Origin: Sorghum bicolor
Lineage: Eukaryota; Streptophyta; Magnoliopsida; Poales; Poaceae
Assembly (NCBI RefSeq): GCF_000003195.3
Contig: NC_012876.2
Span: forward strand, 62,800,407-62,864,406
Direction of reading: 5' to 3'
Length of the DNA stretch: 64,000 bases
Shown here: positions 12,031-24,490 of the stretch, piece after piece
How the letters are laid out: each line of letters opens with the position of its first letter
Numbering within the stretch: position 1 is the first letter of the stretch
The notes under the pieces: generated by a model
What the model saw: only the letters and a program-made list of their open reading frames with translations
What the model was told of the DNA's origin: nothing
The model's database searches: none
Position numbers and translations under genes: made by a program

Positions 12031-12290
12031 CTCCCCCTGTCCACGAAAGAACCAATTTTTAGAATTATCTTGAGTCAAACTTTTTAAACACTTTGATCAT
12101 ATTTTTAGAAAAAAAATATAAAGATTTATGGTATCAAATTAGTATCATTAGATTTATCATAAATATATTTTTATAGTATATGTATTTTATGTTATAGATG
12201 TTGTTATTCTTTTTTATAAAATTAGTCAAATATTAAAAAATTTGATTAGTATGGATTTTATGAATTGATTCTTATTAGTTATCGTATCAT
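12031..12290. mobile_element. Probable decayed Stowaway-like MITE
   Basis: Starts after TA with CTCCCCCTGTCCACGAAAGA, the CTCCCTCYGT-type Stowaway end. Interior text such as GGTATCAAATTAGTATCATT resembles the better copy at 59137-59358. The right end is degenerate and its position approximate. Confidence 0.4.
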
Positions 12291-12299
12291 ATCAATCAA

Positions 12300-13700
12300 T
12301 TATTATTATGAATTAATGACTATTGGGGATTTTGGAGCGGCCCCGCTTTCCCAAACCCGGCGGCGGAGTCTGGACTGCGGTGGGTCGTCTGAGTGACAGC
12401 GATTTTAAATTATAAAACGTTTGATTTTTTTTTAATATCAAATTTGTCTTTTATACGCTGATAGAGACGGAGAGACAGCGATGGACTGGACGTGCTACAG
12501 GAAAGCACGTCGACCGGTGGTTGAGCCGCGCTCTCCTCCGCACGGACGGATCCGGTTGCCGACGTGGGCGCACATTCATCGCTGCGCCGTTCCCCGGGCG
12601 GGCGGACGCGGACCCCGGTGGCGGTGGGTCGATCGGCGACTCGGCGCCAGGAAAATGATCCCTCGCCTTGGCCTTCTCGGGCTCGGACCGTGGCCGCGAT
12701 TACGCCGCAACCTCCTCCGCACGCCTGCCGGCCGCACGGAGCTAGGGCGGCGGAAGAAGCGGCCAAGCGAGCGCGAGGCGGGAGGCTGGCTGGCATCGGA
12801 TCCCTCCCATCTCGAGCTCGGCCACTGCCCGTTGCTCGATGCTCGCTGTTGTTCTCCTCCTCCGGTCCTCCCCCAGTCCTGCCCCACCGGGCAGCAGCAG
12901 TGTGCAGTCCCGTCCCGTCCCATCCCCATTCCCATCCGTGCCTGCCTTTGTGCCAGCCTAGGGCTAGCAAAAGAGCCTAGCTACAGACGCCTCGCTCGCC
13001 CATGTCGCTCGCTCGCGCGCCCACGCCCATGCCATGAAGAGGAAGACCGTTGTGCTCGTGCCAGGCCGACGTCGATGCTCTGCCCGGCGCGCCGGCTGCC
13101 GTTCCATCGTTGATCGACCAGAACGGCTCGCTGGCTCGCTGCCGCCGCTGCTGTGCTGATCTGCTGCTACTGTGGCGTCCAAACAAACAGCCCCGGGAAG
13201 ACGCCGCGTACAGTACAGTACAGTACATGGCCAACTCCGTACTCCATGCGTGACATGATGCAGATCCCTAGCAGCGAGGTACTCTAGACTTGTGCTGTAG
13301 CTTTGGAGTTATGAGAGCCCCATGTTCCAGACGACCAGACCAGCAATAATCAATCCATGGACTGCGAGGAGCTAGAGAAGAGCCCCATCCAATGCTGCCG
13401 TGTGATACTGTGATGTACTCGCATGTAGCAAGGCTGATCCACACATCCAAGCGTGTAGGAACACAAAGCGTCATACAGTTTCATTGCGCTCATCCAACCT
13501 GCATTGTTTCAGAAAAAACGGTAGATCGACACAAAGCTTGCGCGGCCTTTCAGTACCAGATGATGATGGATTAGACAGATGATCCCAGGAAGCCAGGAGC
13601 ATTAGCGTCAAGTTGCTGTGTTGTCGATTCCGAAGCCCCAAGGATGCGTATGCGTGGCGTGGTCCACATGCATCCCAGGACATAGTAGTACGTGGTGGCA
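12300..13700. other. GC-rich island without a convincing gene, then spacer
   Basis: From about 12340 to 13230 GC content is high and open frames occur on both strands (for example 12481-13113 forward, 12410-12970 reverse). Their residues are mostly Arg, Pro, Ala and Gly, with no domain and no agreement between frames. It could be a lost promoter or gene remnant, or captured DNA. From 13230 to 13700 nothing is recognised. Confidence 0.35.
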
Positions 13701-13904
13701 CTTGTTTAGTTCACCTCAAAATCCAAAAAGTTTTCAAAATTTTCCGTCACATCAAATCTTGTGGCACATGCATGAAGCATTAAATATAGACGAAAACAAA
13801 AACTAATTACACAGTTTGTCTGTAAATCGCGAGACGAATCTTTTGATTCTAGTTAGTTTATGATTGGATAATATTTGTTAAATAATTTACAACTAAACAA
13901 GGCC
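13701..13904 (-). mobile_element. MITE, GGCCTTGTTTAGTT family, left tip missing
   Basis: Begins CTTGTTTAGTTCACCTCAAA, lacking the leading GGC, and ends CAACTAAACAAGGCC. The interior CATCAAATCTTGTGGCAC and AATTACACAGTTTGTCTG match the family. Confidence 0.8.
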
Positions 13905-14050
13905 GCCATGATCCCATCCGAATACGAGCAAGTACGTTGCACAAAGCATGTCATGTGCCGCCATGCAGCACGGGTCTTTTCCCCATCCGTTCCCAGGAGA
14001 GAATAAAAGCCATTCAATGCTTTGCCCCCATCGGCAACACGACAGTCCCA

Positions 14051-14293
14051 GGCCTTGTTTAGTTCCGAAAAATTTTGAGAAATCGACACCGTAGCACTTT
14101 CGTTTGTATTTGACAAATATTATCCAATTATGGACTAACTAGGCTTAAAAGATTCGTCTCGTCAATTTCGACTAAACTGTGCAATTAGTTTTTATTTTCG
14201 TTTATATTTAATACTCCATGCATGTGTCTAAAAATTCGATGTGACGGAGAATGTGAAAAATTTTGCAAAATTTTCAGAGAACTAAACAAGGCC
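14051..14293 (+). mobile_element. Tourist-like MITE, GGCCTTGTTTAGTT family, full length
   Basis: 243 bp from GGCCTTGTTTAGTTCCGAAA to GAGAACTAAACAAGGCC, with interior CCGTAGCACTTTCG and GATTCGTCTCGTC. It lies about 340 bases beyond the 3' end of the UBA-PUB coding sequence, probably outside its transcript. Confidence 0.88.
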
Positions 14294-14634
14294 TCTGTCC
14301 TCAGGTCTGCCCATGTACGCGTTGTACGCTGAGGAACACGAGTATACTCGAAAACCCAAATGCAGCACTCTGTATTTTGTTTTATCCTGAATGAGATATT
14401 ATTGTCCATTTCACTTCACGCATGCATGCAGCATGCCCACCTAACACGTTTCTATTTTCGCCAGGGGTTACTCTGTACAACGTCACCGGCAAACAGGGAC
14501 GACAGATCCCGGTCAAGCCGTGACGGGCCGATCCGTTACAGTGAAGTCCGTTCCAGTTTAGTATACCATGGTCCATGGGCTAGTAGTAGGAAAGCAGACG
14601 AAGCAGCCATGATGTCCGTTCCGTTCCGTTCCGG

Positions 14635-17600
14635 TCACTTGGAGAGCAGCCCGAAGTAGGGGTTCTCCATGGCCGACGCGATCTCGACCCCAGCAGCGTT
14701 GAGGAGCGCCATGTCGATCTTGTCCCTCGGCATCACCAGGTAGCCGATGCCGCTGAGCCTCTGGAACCCGCACAGCTCCAGGAACTCCACGCCACCTTGC
14801 AGGCTGCCCACCCTGTCCTGTTGTTGTTGCAGAGAGCACGAGGTGTGAATTGAAGTTGAAGATATGGCCTATGGGGTGAGATGAGATCACAGCATTCTGA
14901 AATGCCCGGTCCTCTTGGTTTTACCTTGAAAACAGGGTTGCTGAGCCGGATCCTCCTGAACTTTTCCTCTTCTGGGTTCTTCACTATGTTGGCAACAATC
15001 TTGAGCAATATTTGGTACGCTCTTGCGACAGCAGCAGGGTCATCCTACAGGTAATGTGGCAGAGAAACACATTCAATGGTTCCTGGCGTCCGAGTAACAC
15101 AGGGATCAGTCGTATCTTTGTATTTGTTTAGTGTGACAAGCAATTGAGAAGCACAACGACACCAATCCTACACTAGATCAAAAGACAGGCTAAGAAAGAC
15201 TAATACTGAGCATCCCTGGAATATTGATCTAAACCAAGATGCAGAAGGGCACAGAGTATATACACAAAGCATCGTATTCAGCATCCCCATGCTTCTGTGC
15301 CAGATGATCTACTAAGAGCAACATGGATCAGAAATAGTATCTGCAAGGGATCATTTTACCTTGTGATTCTTCTTCAGAGTTCGCAGGCGGTCTCTCAGTT
15401 GTTCTGATGTGACGACACGTTCAACAGGTTTCACCTGCAGTTAAAATGTACGTGACGAATGTGCTTGGAGGTTTAGCTCGTAAAATGTACGTGACTATGT
15501 AGAAAGGCATTTCGACCTTTGTGGGTGTTATGACTGCAGCTGAAGCCCTAGGACTTTCCAGTGGCAAACCAAGCCGTCTCCTTCTTTCTGCCTGCTCAAA
15601 AGCATATGACTTAGGCATCGGGACGCATATCACTGGAAAACTTTGAAGGAAATAGCCAAATGAGACGCAGTTTCTAAAGAATAAGAAAATGACGTCACTT
15701 TTGTGACAGCAAGCGCCCTTGAACACAATTCATGATTCAAACGTAAGCTTGACCGTAACCAATGGGAACTACTTGGTTTAATAAAATCCACACAACTTCA
15801 TAAAAAAAATCCACACAGTGCACAAAAAATATAAAGAAAGGCTGCAATATTTCATCTGACTCTGATAAACATAGAGTCACGATTTTTCATTGCTGAAATC
15901 CAAGGTAATAAAAATGTCAAAGATAAAGGGTTTATTGAATGAATTATGAGCATGCTAAAAAAATACAGTAAAGTACTACAGAATTTTTTGTATAAATTAA
16001 GCAGAATTTTCAGCTTGCTGCAACAGACCTTATCATCTGCTATACGCTGTCGTATTCTCTCTCTTGCTCTTTTCTCCTCCTCTTGATCTGCAATCCGACT
16101 TTCCATCATCCTACAGTAAACAAAAATGTCACTTCTTCAAGAAGCAATTTGGAGTTGGAAATAGTGCATGTGAGACATGCATATGAAACATACCGCTTTC
16201 TTTGATTTTCCTCGAGAGTTCGCTTTGCTTCCATAAGATCTTTAGCAGCTCGAATCCTCTCCCTCTATAGAAAGAACATTCAGTGGACAAGAAAATGGCC
16301 ACAGGATATACTTAAGACAGTGCGATAAAGCACATTTTGTACTTCCTGCTGTAGTATGTATTACATTTTACTTCTTAGAATTATTAAAAAAAACGCAATA
16401 CCTGATCCTCTTGTAATTGATTTCGTATTCGCCCTCTTGCTCTTCCTTCCTCGTCTCGTTTTTGCTTGTATAGTGCTAATATCCTGAGAAGTACAAGTGT
16501 GTTACTAGATACTAGGGTGAATGTGTGATCGATAAACAAAATGTGAGCAACTTACTACTAATAATGTAAAGCAAGGTACACACCTCTTTGTATCTTGTTC
16601 CTCCTGTTCATCTGCATTTGGTTCTCGTTCCAACTGGGATGTCTCCTAAGAGAGAAGTTTGGGTGTGACACAAAATGTTACAAAGAACGGAAAACTAATT
16701 CCAGCCCATAGGAGGCTGAAATAAAGCTGCTAACAAGTGATAGCAACGTACTAAATCATAATATATTGGTAAATGAACTCGTTGAATGTTAAAAAAGCAT
16801 GATTACACTCCAACCATTCTTCATAGCTTAAGCTTTTGGGTAAATTTGTCGGTGCATGTAACTCAATATGATATGAAATTTTACTTCAAAAAATGGTATG
16901 GAATTTTAAAGGAAGTATTTGATACGTATACCAAAAAAGAAGAAACTAAGTACATTCTGTCTTCCAGTTTCAGTCTGTTCTTCAGGTTTCTGCTCCAGCA
17001 CAGTATCCCTGCAAGACAAGTATGCCATACATTTTACACTGCAACAGCATACCATAGCAAGAAAAAGAAATGTGGATCAATACATGCATCGAGTCACCCA
17101 AGTATATCTGACTACTGAGGTAGTTACATTTAACCGAGTCACCCAAGCATTTAACTGAATGACCTGTTCCTATTGAACTTACATTACGCATAGAAAGTAT
17201 ATCATACTGATACAAGCATATTTACAAGAACTATAACATGATCACTAATCATTTGATAATTCCATTTCCTAGTGAATGACACAGAAGTGTAGTCTTATAG
17301 TCTTACAAAGTGGGCAGGCTGAAGGACCCCCCCCCCCCCCCCAAACACACACACACACCAAAAAAGAAAGAGAAAAGAAAAAGAGAATGACACTTGATAG
17401 AAGGTCATCTGAAATTCCGAAGAAGAAAAAGAATGACGTTTTGATTTTGAGGTGGCAAAGACTTCAAGTGCTATTATATGACATCACACACTGACACTGT
17501 CATTCATACAAAATATCCTGTAGATTGCTGATTCCTCAATTGAGGTAGATATTTAACATTGTTACTTTGGATTTGATAGTTTTTCCACTGAAATGGCAAT

Positions 17601-18519
17601 ATGACATTTCCATAGCAAATCATCTATGAAATCATTAAGGAACAGAAACAAACCTCGTTTCTTGAACGTCATTTCTTACTTCATTTGATGTGTCACCACA
17701 TTCAATGCTTATTTCTCTTGGAACCTAGACCATACAAGGGAGCAATTAAAACAAATTGTTTCAAATGTAGTGAAATTGTGACAGTAATGCTCCCTTGACT
17801 ATACAACCTGATCGAAAATATAAATATAGTGTCAAGTATTATGATGCCAGTTGCTTCACAGCCTCATATTAACAACATTTGAAAAGGTTCCAAGCTACAA
17901 TCTCAGACCAAATAGTTCGTGGTTATTTATATGTACAGGCTTAGCTTGCTGTCAAATTCCATGAAGTGAAAACTTGAGAAAGGACTTCTGCCAATGAAGA
18001 ATATTCATTGTTAAGAAATAACCTACCAATGGTAGCTGATCAATGTCTGGGTCACTTTCATGTTCCAGAAGCCAGTTTACAGCAGATTCGAGATTGGAAT
18101 TACCTGATCAAGACATATTATTACCTCTCCAATTCACTGAACTACGTAGTAAAGATATAATATTACTGAATATTTACAACAAATACGTTTCTAGAGCTTT
18201 GCATAATTTCCATTTTTATGAAATGGCATATCTATCAACTGCCAATGCCATTAGTAAATAGCGAAAACACACAAACCATGGAAGCATAGCTGGATGGGCA
18301 CAAATACACAAACATAACTTTTGCAACCATAGAAGGGACCAAATGTCGTAGTTTCTATTTGGTGTATCATCAACATAAAACATTGATGCAAACCTGTATA
18401 CAGTAACTTTGTTTGAAATACATACCTGAAAAATGGAGTGCTCTAACTGAACGAGCAGTTGGGAATCCCATAGCCTCAAGTTCACCAAGCATTTTCTTGT
18501 CAACTTGTGGGACAGCCAT
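14635..18519 (-). CDS. UBA and PUB domain protein (12 coding exons)
   Basis: Predicted adaptor of the ubiquitin/p97 (CDC48) system: UBA domains bind ubiquitin and PUB domains bind the p97 tail. Coding exons, 5' to 3': 18519-18426, 18113-18027, 17724-17654, 17008-16954, 16645-16584, 16483-16402, 16264-16194, 16110-16029, 15591-15517, 15434-15360, 15044-14935, 14817-14635. All junctions are GT-AG, phases agree, and the sum is 1047 nt (348 residues). Residues 1-45 (MAVPQVDKKMLGELEAMGFP…NWLLEHE) are the UBA domain. Residues about 95-205 are Glu/Arg/Lys-rich and probably a helical coiled coil. Residues about 230-335 (ARAYQILLKIVANIVKNPEE…GFQRLSGIGYLVMP) are the PUB domain. An upstream in-frame stop in the putative leader exon supports this start. 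It resembles Arabidopsis UBA/TS-N proteins with a C-terminal PUB. Confidence 0.88.
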
Positions 18520-19160
18520 CTCTAGAAGATAGATGAACAAAAATAATTGCAGCCAATTGCTAGAAAGGCAAAACTAGAGGGAATGGATAATGGGGGAAAT
18601 AGATAGCCATCTGAAACTATTGGCTCAGTTCAACCAGAATTGCATACAACTAATAATTAACTAGACAAAATAGTTGCGTAAGTAGAAACAATTTAACAAT
18701 TTACCAACCCCCCATGATCTTACATAATTTAAGCTCTGTTTTATAGGAGTTTAATGTGCAACTATTGTGTTCTACGTCTAACATGAAAGCTATAATGTTC
18801 TACAATTTACATTAGAACTAACATATGTGTTCTCTGAGGCATCTTAGGACCTGTGAGTTTGTTAATGTTAATAGTATGTTGGCCTTAATCATTATACATG
18901 GAAGAATAGGACACTAGAAAAAGCTAACCTGAAATTACAGGTTATAAAGCAGCGGCACAAGAACCAGAAAGCGCAAGCAATGGAAAAGCACAAGATTGAA
19001 CAAGTTTGATGAATATCACAAGATCTCCAGGTTGCATTGAAATTCTGATGACAGAACAGGATGATGAAATTATGAATAGGAAATTTACCTTTTCAGATAT
19101 CTTTCCTCACTTTGTTATCCTTGAGCCAAGCTGATGTATGATCCTCTTCCTCTATAAGTA
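18520..19160 (-). other. Leader of the UBA-PUB gene with a possible non-coding exon
   Basis: A 63-base segment, 19151-19089 on the reverse strand, is bordered by an acceptor (…TTATAG) and a donor (GTAAATTT). It could join to an acceptor (CTTCTAG) at 18522, two bases before the start codon. The joined leader has an in-frame TGA six bases upstream of the ATG, so it would be non-coding. Inferred from splice signals only; a transcript is needed. Confidence 0.4.
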
Positions 19161-21274
19161 GAGAAATGAGCAATGCATTACTGCAAATGGAAAGGGGAAT
19201 ACGAAAATTAGATGTAGAGGATTAGGTCTTTGCTTCTTCTGTACTTCATTCTTGTCTTTTCTTCCCAGATGGGTCTTGTGGTGATCTCAGGAGACTCGGG
19301 TGACTTCTTTCTTCCTGCAGTAACTTATACCTTCCTTCATGTTTAGGGTTTCCCTCTTGAATCAACAGCCTACTCACAGATAGATTGATTCCTTTGTTTG
19401 GGTTACATCTTACAAGATCATATAAACTAACTCACTAAGAAAATCAACGGGAGTAATAAAGAGTAACACTGAAGTTTTGGTGTACCTCAAGTATTAGATG
19501 ATGATATTCAGTATACAACTGAATTGTCTAGTCAGCATTTCCTTAGTTCATGAGTCATACAAGATACAAACAGAGGAAAATGTAATTGGTATTTCTGTCA
19601 AGTTGAATGCCTCCTGAGTCCTGAAATTTTTTAGTCCTGAGTCCATATACATAAGCTCATCACACATTTTGTTGGAAATAATATGAGGATTGAGAATGAA
19701 ACTTCCAAACACATGGTAAGAGCCCTAAATGAGAACATATGGAGATAAATGTCAGGGCATTTGGGCATATTTAGCACACGAAGCAGCATCAGCAGTACCA
19801 CCGCACAGCCATATTCTCCAAAAGTTGCAATCAGTAATCGAACAGTCTAAGGGATTAGAACAGTCACTTCTGCTATCCGCAAGTCTGATGAACCACCAAA
19901 TGCCAAATTCCATCGCCCATAGTACTTTCTGAAGATCAATAACATCAGAAGTGTGGTCTCATTGTGTTTCCCAGTGTCTGCGGAGCCTCATAGATCACCA
20001 AGCAATGTCAAGTCATTATAAGCCTCAACGGCTTTGAGGCACATAAAAGTTTCCACGATTGAAACTCTTTGAACTGGGAACCTGCATAGATACTTGGTTT
20101 TTTAACCGAGAACTAGACAATGAGAATGATCGTGAGGGAAGGCACTGAGCCGTGCCAAGGCTGTCATCGATGAATACTCTCCATTGGCATTGAGGGATCA
20201 TGTCTAACCCGCGGATGCATTGGCCATGGAGAGTTTTGTAGAAATTCATCTTAAGCAAGATGAATACTTTAAGATGTCAGACTGCAGCTTCACCAGAAAA
20301 CTTCTACATGATTTGAACTTCTGTTCGGTGCAACCTGCTATCTACAGGAGGAATTTGTGCGTAAAAGCCAGGTCAGGGGTCAGCAAAGAGTGAACAGAGG
20401 GGGGGAAACAGAAAAGAAATGAACAACTGAAGCAACAACTGTCTCTGCATGGTATTTGTCTCACAGAGCTGCTGTCATCTGTTTGAGAAGATTAATGAGA
20501 CTCTCACTAATCTGTTTGAGAAGAGCTCCTGTAATCTTTAACCAGCCATCCAAAATGCAGACACTATCAGGAACACGAGCATCAGACAATGCACACACAA
20601 GATGGAAAATAAAGCCTCAGTGCACAGCTCCAGCAACAGCAGGATCTAACTGAGCATAAAACACAATAGCGTTGGAGCCTGGCAATTAAAAATTGAAGAT
20701 GTAAGACAAAAACATAACCTCCAGAATCTGGCACCAATAATCATGAAACTAGCATTTTATTGTTCAAGAATAGTTCAACAATCCAGCCAAAGGAAACACA
20801 GATTGGAGCACATCAGCACAGAAGGTTCCTACAAAGCTAGATCAAACAGCAAAAGGCTAATACAAGGACTACACCAGAGCTCAAATCAGTACCACATTGG
20901 TCCTTCTTTCAACCTGTTGTATATCATCACAGATCCAGTCATAAGAGGTATCTTCTCAAATACGATAGTTTTTGCTACATATAAGGATACCCAGATTTAA
21001 TGTGTAACCGCACTGTAATAAGCATTCAATCAGTTTCAATCAAACCAGCAGCAGCAGCGGCAGAAAACAAGGAAATCACTGTGACAAGCTCATCATCATT
21101 TGGCGTCCTGTTCAAAGGGGGACAAAGTACTCCTTACAAGCCTTACAACTTTAAGAAGAGAAAACTATACATGTATCATGCATTGCAATCATCTGAGCAT
21201 ATGCATTAAAAGAGCACCTTAATATATACACTACAGTAGCATTACATCAAAGCTCTGCAAGAAATGATGAAAAA
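19161..21274. other. Intergenic with unassigned reverse-strand open segments; helicase 3' UTR
   Basis: About 20700-21274 is probably 3' UTR of the helicase gene. At 20025-20258 (reverse) a 77-residue frame with balanced composition is present, and near 19270-19380 (reverse) another short open stretch. Neither shows a domain or a reliable splice link. They may be leader exons of the UBA-PUB gene, a decayed gene, or chance. Confidence 0.35.
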
Positions 21275-24200
21275 TCACCAGCGGCGCTTGCTCAGGCGCC
21301 ATGAGTTGGGCTCATTGTATCTATCGTACAAAGGCTCGATCCTTTCTTGGCGTTTTCGCTTACTGATCTTCATTGGGTCCACTGACCTATAGAACCTCGG
21401 TGCCAACTCTACTAACCATCTTGGGTCCACCGCCGTGACCTCCCTCATATACTCTTTCGTTGTCATAACAATTTCATGGTAGATCACCAACTGTGGCTGC
21501 TGGTGAAAGAGAGCGCTGCTCGGGTGGATATAAACCTGCTGATGATCAGCGAGGGTACGGTACCCTCCACTGGGGTCCTTCCTTGCAGCGTGGAAGAAGA
21601 ATCCAGCGGCAAGGGCTTTCCCTATCTTGGTGGAATTGTTCCCAGCAGAGATGACATTGAGCTTGAACTTGTCCATAATCTCAAGAAGCTGTTTCCTCAC
21701 ATCCTGTGCCCTCCTTAGTGAGTTTACCTGAATGAAATTCTCAACACACCATGGTCCAGAAAACCCCTTTGCCTTCCATGCCTCATACACAGTGAGTAGG
21801 GTGAGATGATCGCCTTCCGGCTGGAAAAAGTTCGATCTTTTCCGATCTGCTTGTGCTTGCTTCTCCCTTGGTCGATAGAATATGTTCCCAGTCTGAATCA
21901 TTGCAATGATTGTCAGTATTTCGTCACTGCATCCAAGGTCTACACTAGCAAGGAGCATCTTAGAAAGAGGTGGTTCTTGTGGAAATTCGGACATTTTTCT
22001 CCCTAGCCTGGTAAGAAGACCCTCTTCATCTAAGGCACCGAGACTGTACAGTTGTTCCATAGCTGATATAAGTGCTTGAGATGCTGGAGGATCCATGAAG
22101 TCAAATGACAAAAGGTCATTTATTCCCATTGCCTTCATATTAAGAACCGTCCACCCCAAGTTAGCCCTCTGAATTTCTGGAGTGGTTGTTGGTGGTATTT
22201 CATTGCGATAGGCACTCTCAGTGTATAGACGGTAACATTTACCTGGACCTGTACGTCCAGCACGCCCTGCTCTTTGCTTAGCTGATGCCTGAGAGATCGG
22301 GGTGATAACCAGTGAATCCAGACCCAGTTTTGGGTTATAGACATTTAGCTTTGCAAAGCCTGGGTCAACAACATAGTAAATTCCATCTATGGTAATAGAT
22401 GCTTCTGCTATGTTGGTGGCCACGACCACCTTCCTCTTACCAGGAGGAGCTGGTTCGAATATCTTCGACTGAACTTCAGTAGGAAGAGCACTGTACACAG
22501 GACAAATTATCAGCTCTGGTATGTCCCCACCGAATGCCTTCATCCTCTCATGGAGACGTTCGCAAGCATGATCAATCTCTTCCTGGCCAGTCAGGAACAA
22601 TAGGATATCTCCTTCGGGTTCAGTCAGATGGATCTGCAATACCGTGATCAGTGCAGCATCCATGTAGTCACTCTCTGGCTGTTTAGTATGTAGTATCTCA
22701 ACTGGAAACGTTCTTCCAGGAATTGTGAAAATATTGCAATCAAAAAAATAACCAGAGAACTTCTCAGCATCAAGAGTGGCTGAAGTGACTATTAACTTGA
22801 GGTCACTTCTCCGCTTAATTAGCTGCTTTAGCAAACTGAAGAGAATGTCTGTGTAGATGGTTCTCTCATGTGCCTCATCAAGCATGACCACTGAATAAGA
22901 AGACAGGTCTCCATCCATCAAAATCTCACGTAGGAGCATGCCGTCTGTCATGTACTTGATGACAGTTTCAGGTCCTGTGCAATCATCAAAGCGTATAGAA
23001 TAACCAACTTCCTCACCCACTCGACAGCCAACCTCCTCTGCTACTCGCTTTGCAATCGACTCTGCAGCAACCCTGCGAGGTTGAGTACATGCAATCTTTC
23101 CCTTTGTAGTATACCCTGCCTCGGCGAGGTACTGCGTAACCTGGGTTGTTTTCCCTGAGCCAGTCTCACCGATAACCACCAAGACTTGGTTGTCATTAAC
23201 AGCATTGATCAGCTCCTTTTTCAGCTTGAATATTGGAAGGCTTTGTCTCTGCTCCTGAATCGAAAGCCTCGACTTCTGCCCATATGTTCCGGCCTTCCCA
23301 TATGTCATCTTCCATTCCGGCACACTCTGTGCTGATAGTCCAGTGCCCACCAGCTCCTGCATCAGATACCTTCCACCACTTGACATGGGATCCTCCCATG
23401 ACCGGTTAAGGTCCTTGGGGATTGCATCAACCATTCCTCTTTGCTCCTGGGTGCGAATATCACGCCTCTCCTTGATAAGCGCAGACTGCAGTGCTGCCGC
23501 ACGGCTCATCGACCCCTCGGGATTCATGGAAATCCTCACTGGAGACATGTCAGCCGAGGATCGCCCCTTTCCCCGCAAGAACGCCGGCTCATCCTCATTG
23601 AGTTCAATCTCAAGCTCCACTTCTTCCTCCTGGTAGAACATCCCCTGATCATCCTCATCCAACACCGGGTAGTCCTTGGCATCCAACACCCCCGACGCAA
23701 TCAGCTGCTTCACCTCCCACCTCTCCGGTGAGGTCATCCGCCTAGTTGGCCTGCGAGGCGCAGGACCAGCCTTGTCCTCGTTCTCATCGGGAACGAAAAT
23801 CCCAGAAACCCCCTTCCTCCTCCTCCCGGCGGCTCCGGCACGATCAGCTGGCGGATTTGCCCTCGGCGCGTCCTCCTCCCCACGGTTTCGAGGCATAGGC
23901 AGGAGATCCCTTCCGGTATCCTGATCGACGTCTCGCATCGACAGTCCCAGCTTGGCGCCATCCACCGAGACGACCTTGACGAACACCTCCTGCCCGCGCG
24001 TGACGGTGGCGCGGCGGCCGCCGGGCATCTGGGAGACGTGCACGAGGCCCTCGCGGCCGCGCGCGCCGGCGCCGAGGCGGACGAAGCACCCGGCGTCGCC
24101 CACCCGGGTGATCCTCCCCCGGCGCACCTGGTTCAACTCCGGCTCCTGGTCCTCGTCCGCCCCCGCCCCCGCCGCCTTGTCCACGCGCCCCCGGGCACCA

Positions 24201-24490
24201 GCACCACGGGAGGCGGGGGGAGCGGGGCCGCTGTCCGGGATGGCGGTGATGACGGCGTGGAGGGAGCGGACGAGGTAGTCCGGCAGCTCGGCGCCGTGGT
24301 CCCTGAGCGCGGCGGCGAAGGCGGCGGCGGAGGCGGAGGCGCGGCCCAGGTCGACGACGAACTCGGCCAGGACGCGGTCCGCGACGCCGAGGTGGGACTC
24401 CAGCTCCGAGCAGACCTTGGAGACGAGCGAGAGCTGCGTGAGCCGCCGCATCCCCTCGCTCACCGCACCTGCGCCGGTCGCCGCCGCCAT
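21275..24490 (-). CDS. DEAH-box RNA helicase, PRP22/DHX8 type
   Basis: Single-exon gene of 1071 residues. PRP22/DHX8 helicases use ATP to release mRNA from the spliceosome after exon joining, in the nucleus. Seen in order: an N-terminal helical region; an S1 RNA-binding domain at about 122-190; an acidic and basic linker; Walker A GETGSGKT at 441-448; DEAH at 538-541; SAT at 570-572; the motif [21 protein letters not shown]; motif [10 protein letters not shown] at 739-746; then the winged-helix/HA2 and OB-fold regions; and a basic C-terminus ending LSKRRW. The S1 domain N-terminal to the DEAH core is the feature that separates PRP22 from PRP2, PRP16 and PRP43. All catalytic motifs are intact. 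It is somewhat shorter than the roughly 1150-1220 residues I recall for relatives, the difference lying in the low-complexity linker. The start MAAATGAG precedes a conserved-looking helical segment ([15 protein letters not shown]). Confidence 0.93.
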   Translation of the reverse strand: MAAATGAGAVSEGMRRLTQLSLVSKVCSELESHLGVADRVLAEFVVDLGRASASAAAFAAALRDHGAELPDYLVRSLHAVITAIPDSGPAPPASRGAGARGRVDKAAGAGADEDQEPELNQVRRGRITRVGDAGCFVRLGAGARGREGLVHVSQMPGGRRATVTRGQEVFVKVVSVDGAKLGLSMRDVDQDTGRDLLPMPRNRGEEDAPRANPPADRAGAAGRRRKGVSGIFVPDENEDKAGPAPRRPTRRMTSPERWEVKQLIASGVLDAKDYPVLDEDDQGMFYQEEEVELEIELNEDEPAFLRGKGRSSADMSPVRISMNPEGSMSRAAALQSALIKERRDIRTQEQRGMVDAIPKDLNRSWEDPMSSGGRYLMQELVGTGLSAQSVPEWKMTYGKAGTYGQKSRLSIQEQRQSLPIFKLKKELINAVNDNQVLVVIGETGSGKTTQVTQYLAEAGYTTKGKIACTQPRRVAAESIAKRVAEEVGCRVGEEVGYSIRFDDCTGPETVIKYMTDGMLLREILMDGDLSSYSVVMLDEAHERTIYTDILFSLLKQLIKRRSDLKLIVTSATLDAEKFSGYFFDCNIFTIPGRTFPVEILHTKQPESDYMDAALITVLQIHLTEPEGDILLFLTGQEEIDHACERLHERMKAFGGDIPELIICPVYSALPTEVQSKIFEPAPPGKRKVVVATNIAEASITIDGIYYVVDPGFAKLNVYNPKLGLDSLVITPISQASAKQRAGRAGRTGPGKCYRLYTESAYRNEIPPTTTPEIQRANLGWTVLNMKAMGINDLLSFDFMDPPASQALISAMEQLYSLGALDEEGLLTRLGRKMSEFPQEPPLSKMLLASVDLGCSDEILTIIAMIQTGNIFYRPREKQAQADRKRSNFFQPEGDHLTLLTVYEAWKAKGFSGPWCVENFIQVNSLRRAQDVRKQLLEIMDKFKLNVISAGNNSTKIGKALAAGFFFHAARKDPSGGYRTLADHQQVYIHPSSALFHQQPQLVIYHEIVMTTKEYMREVTAVDPRWLVELAPRFYRSVDPMKISKRKRQERIEPLYDRYNEPNSWRLSKRRW

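Noticed and set aside
12481..13113. 210-codon forward frame in the GC-rich island
   Set aside because: Arg/Pro-rich composition and equally long competing frames on the other strand; no family likeness.
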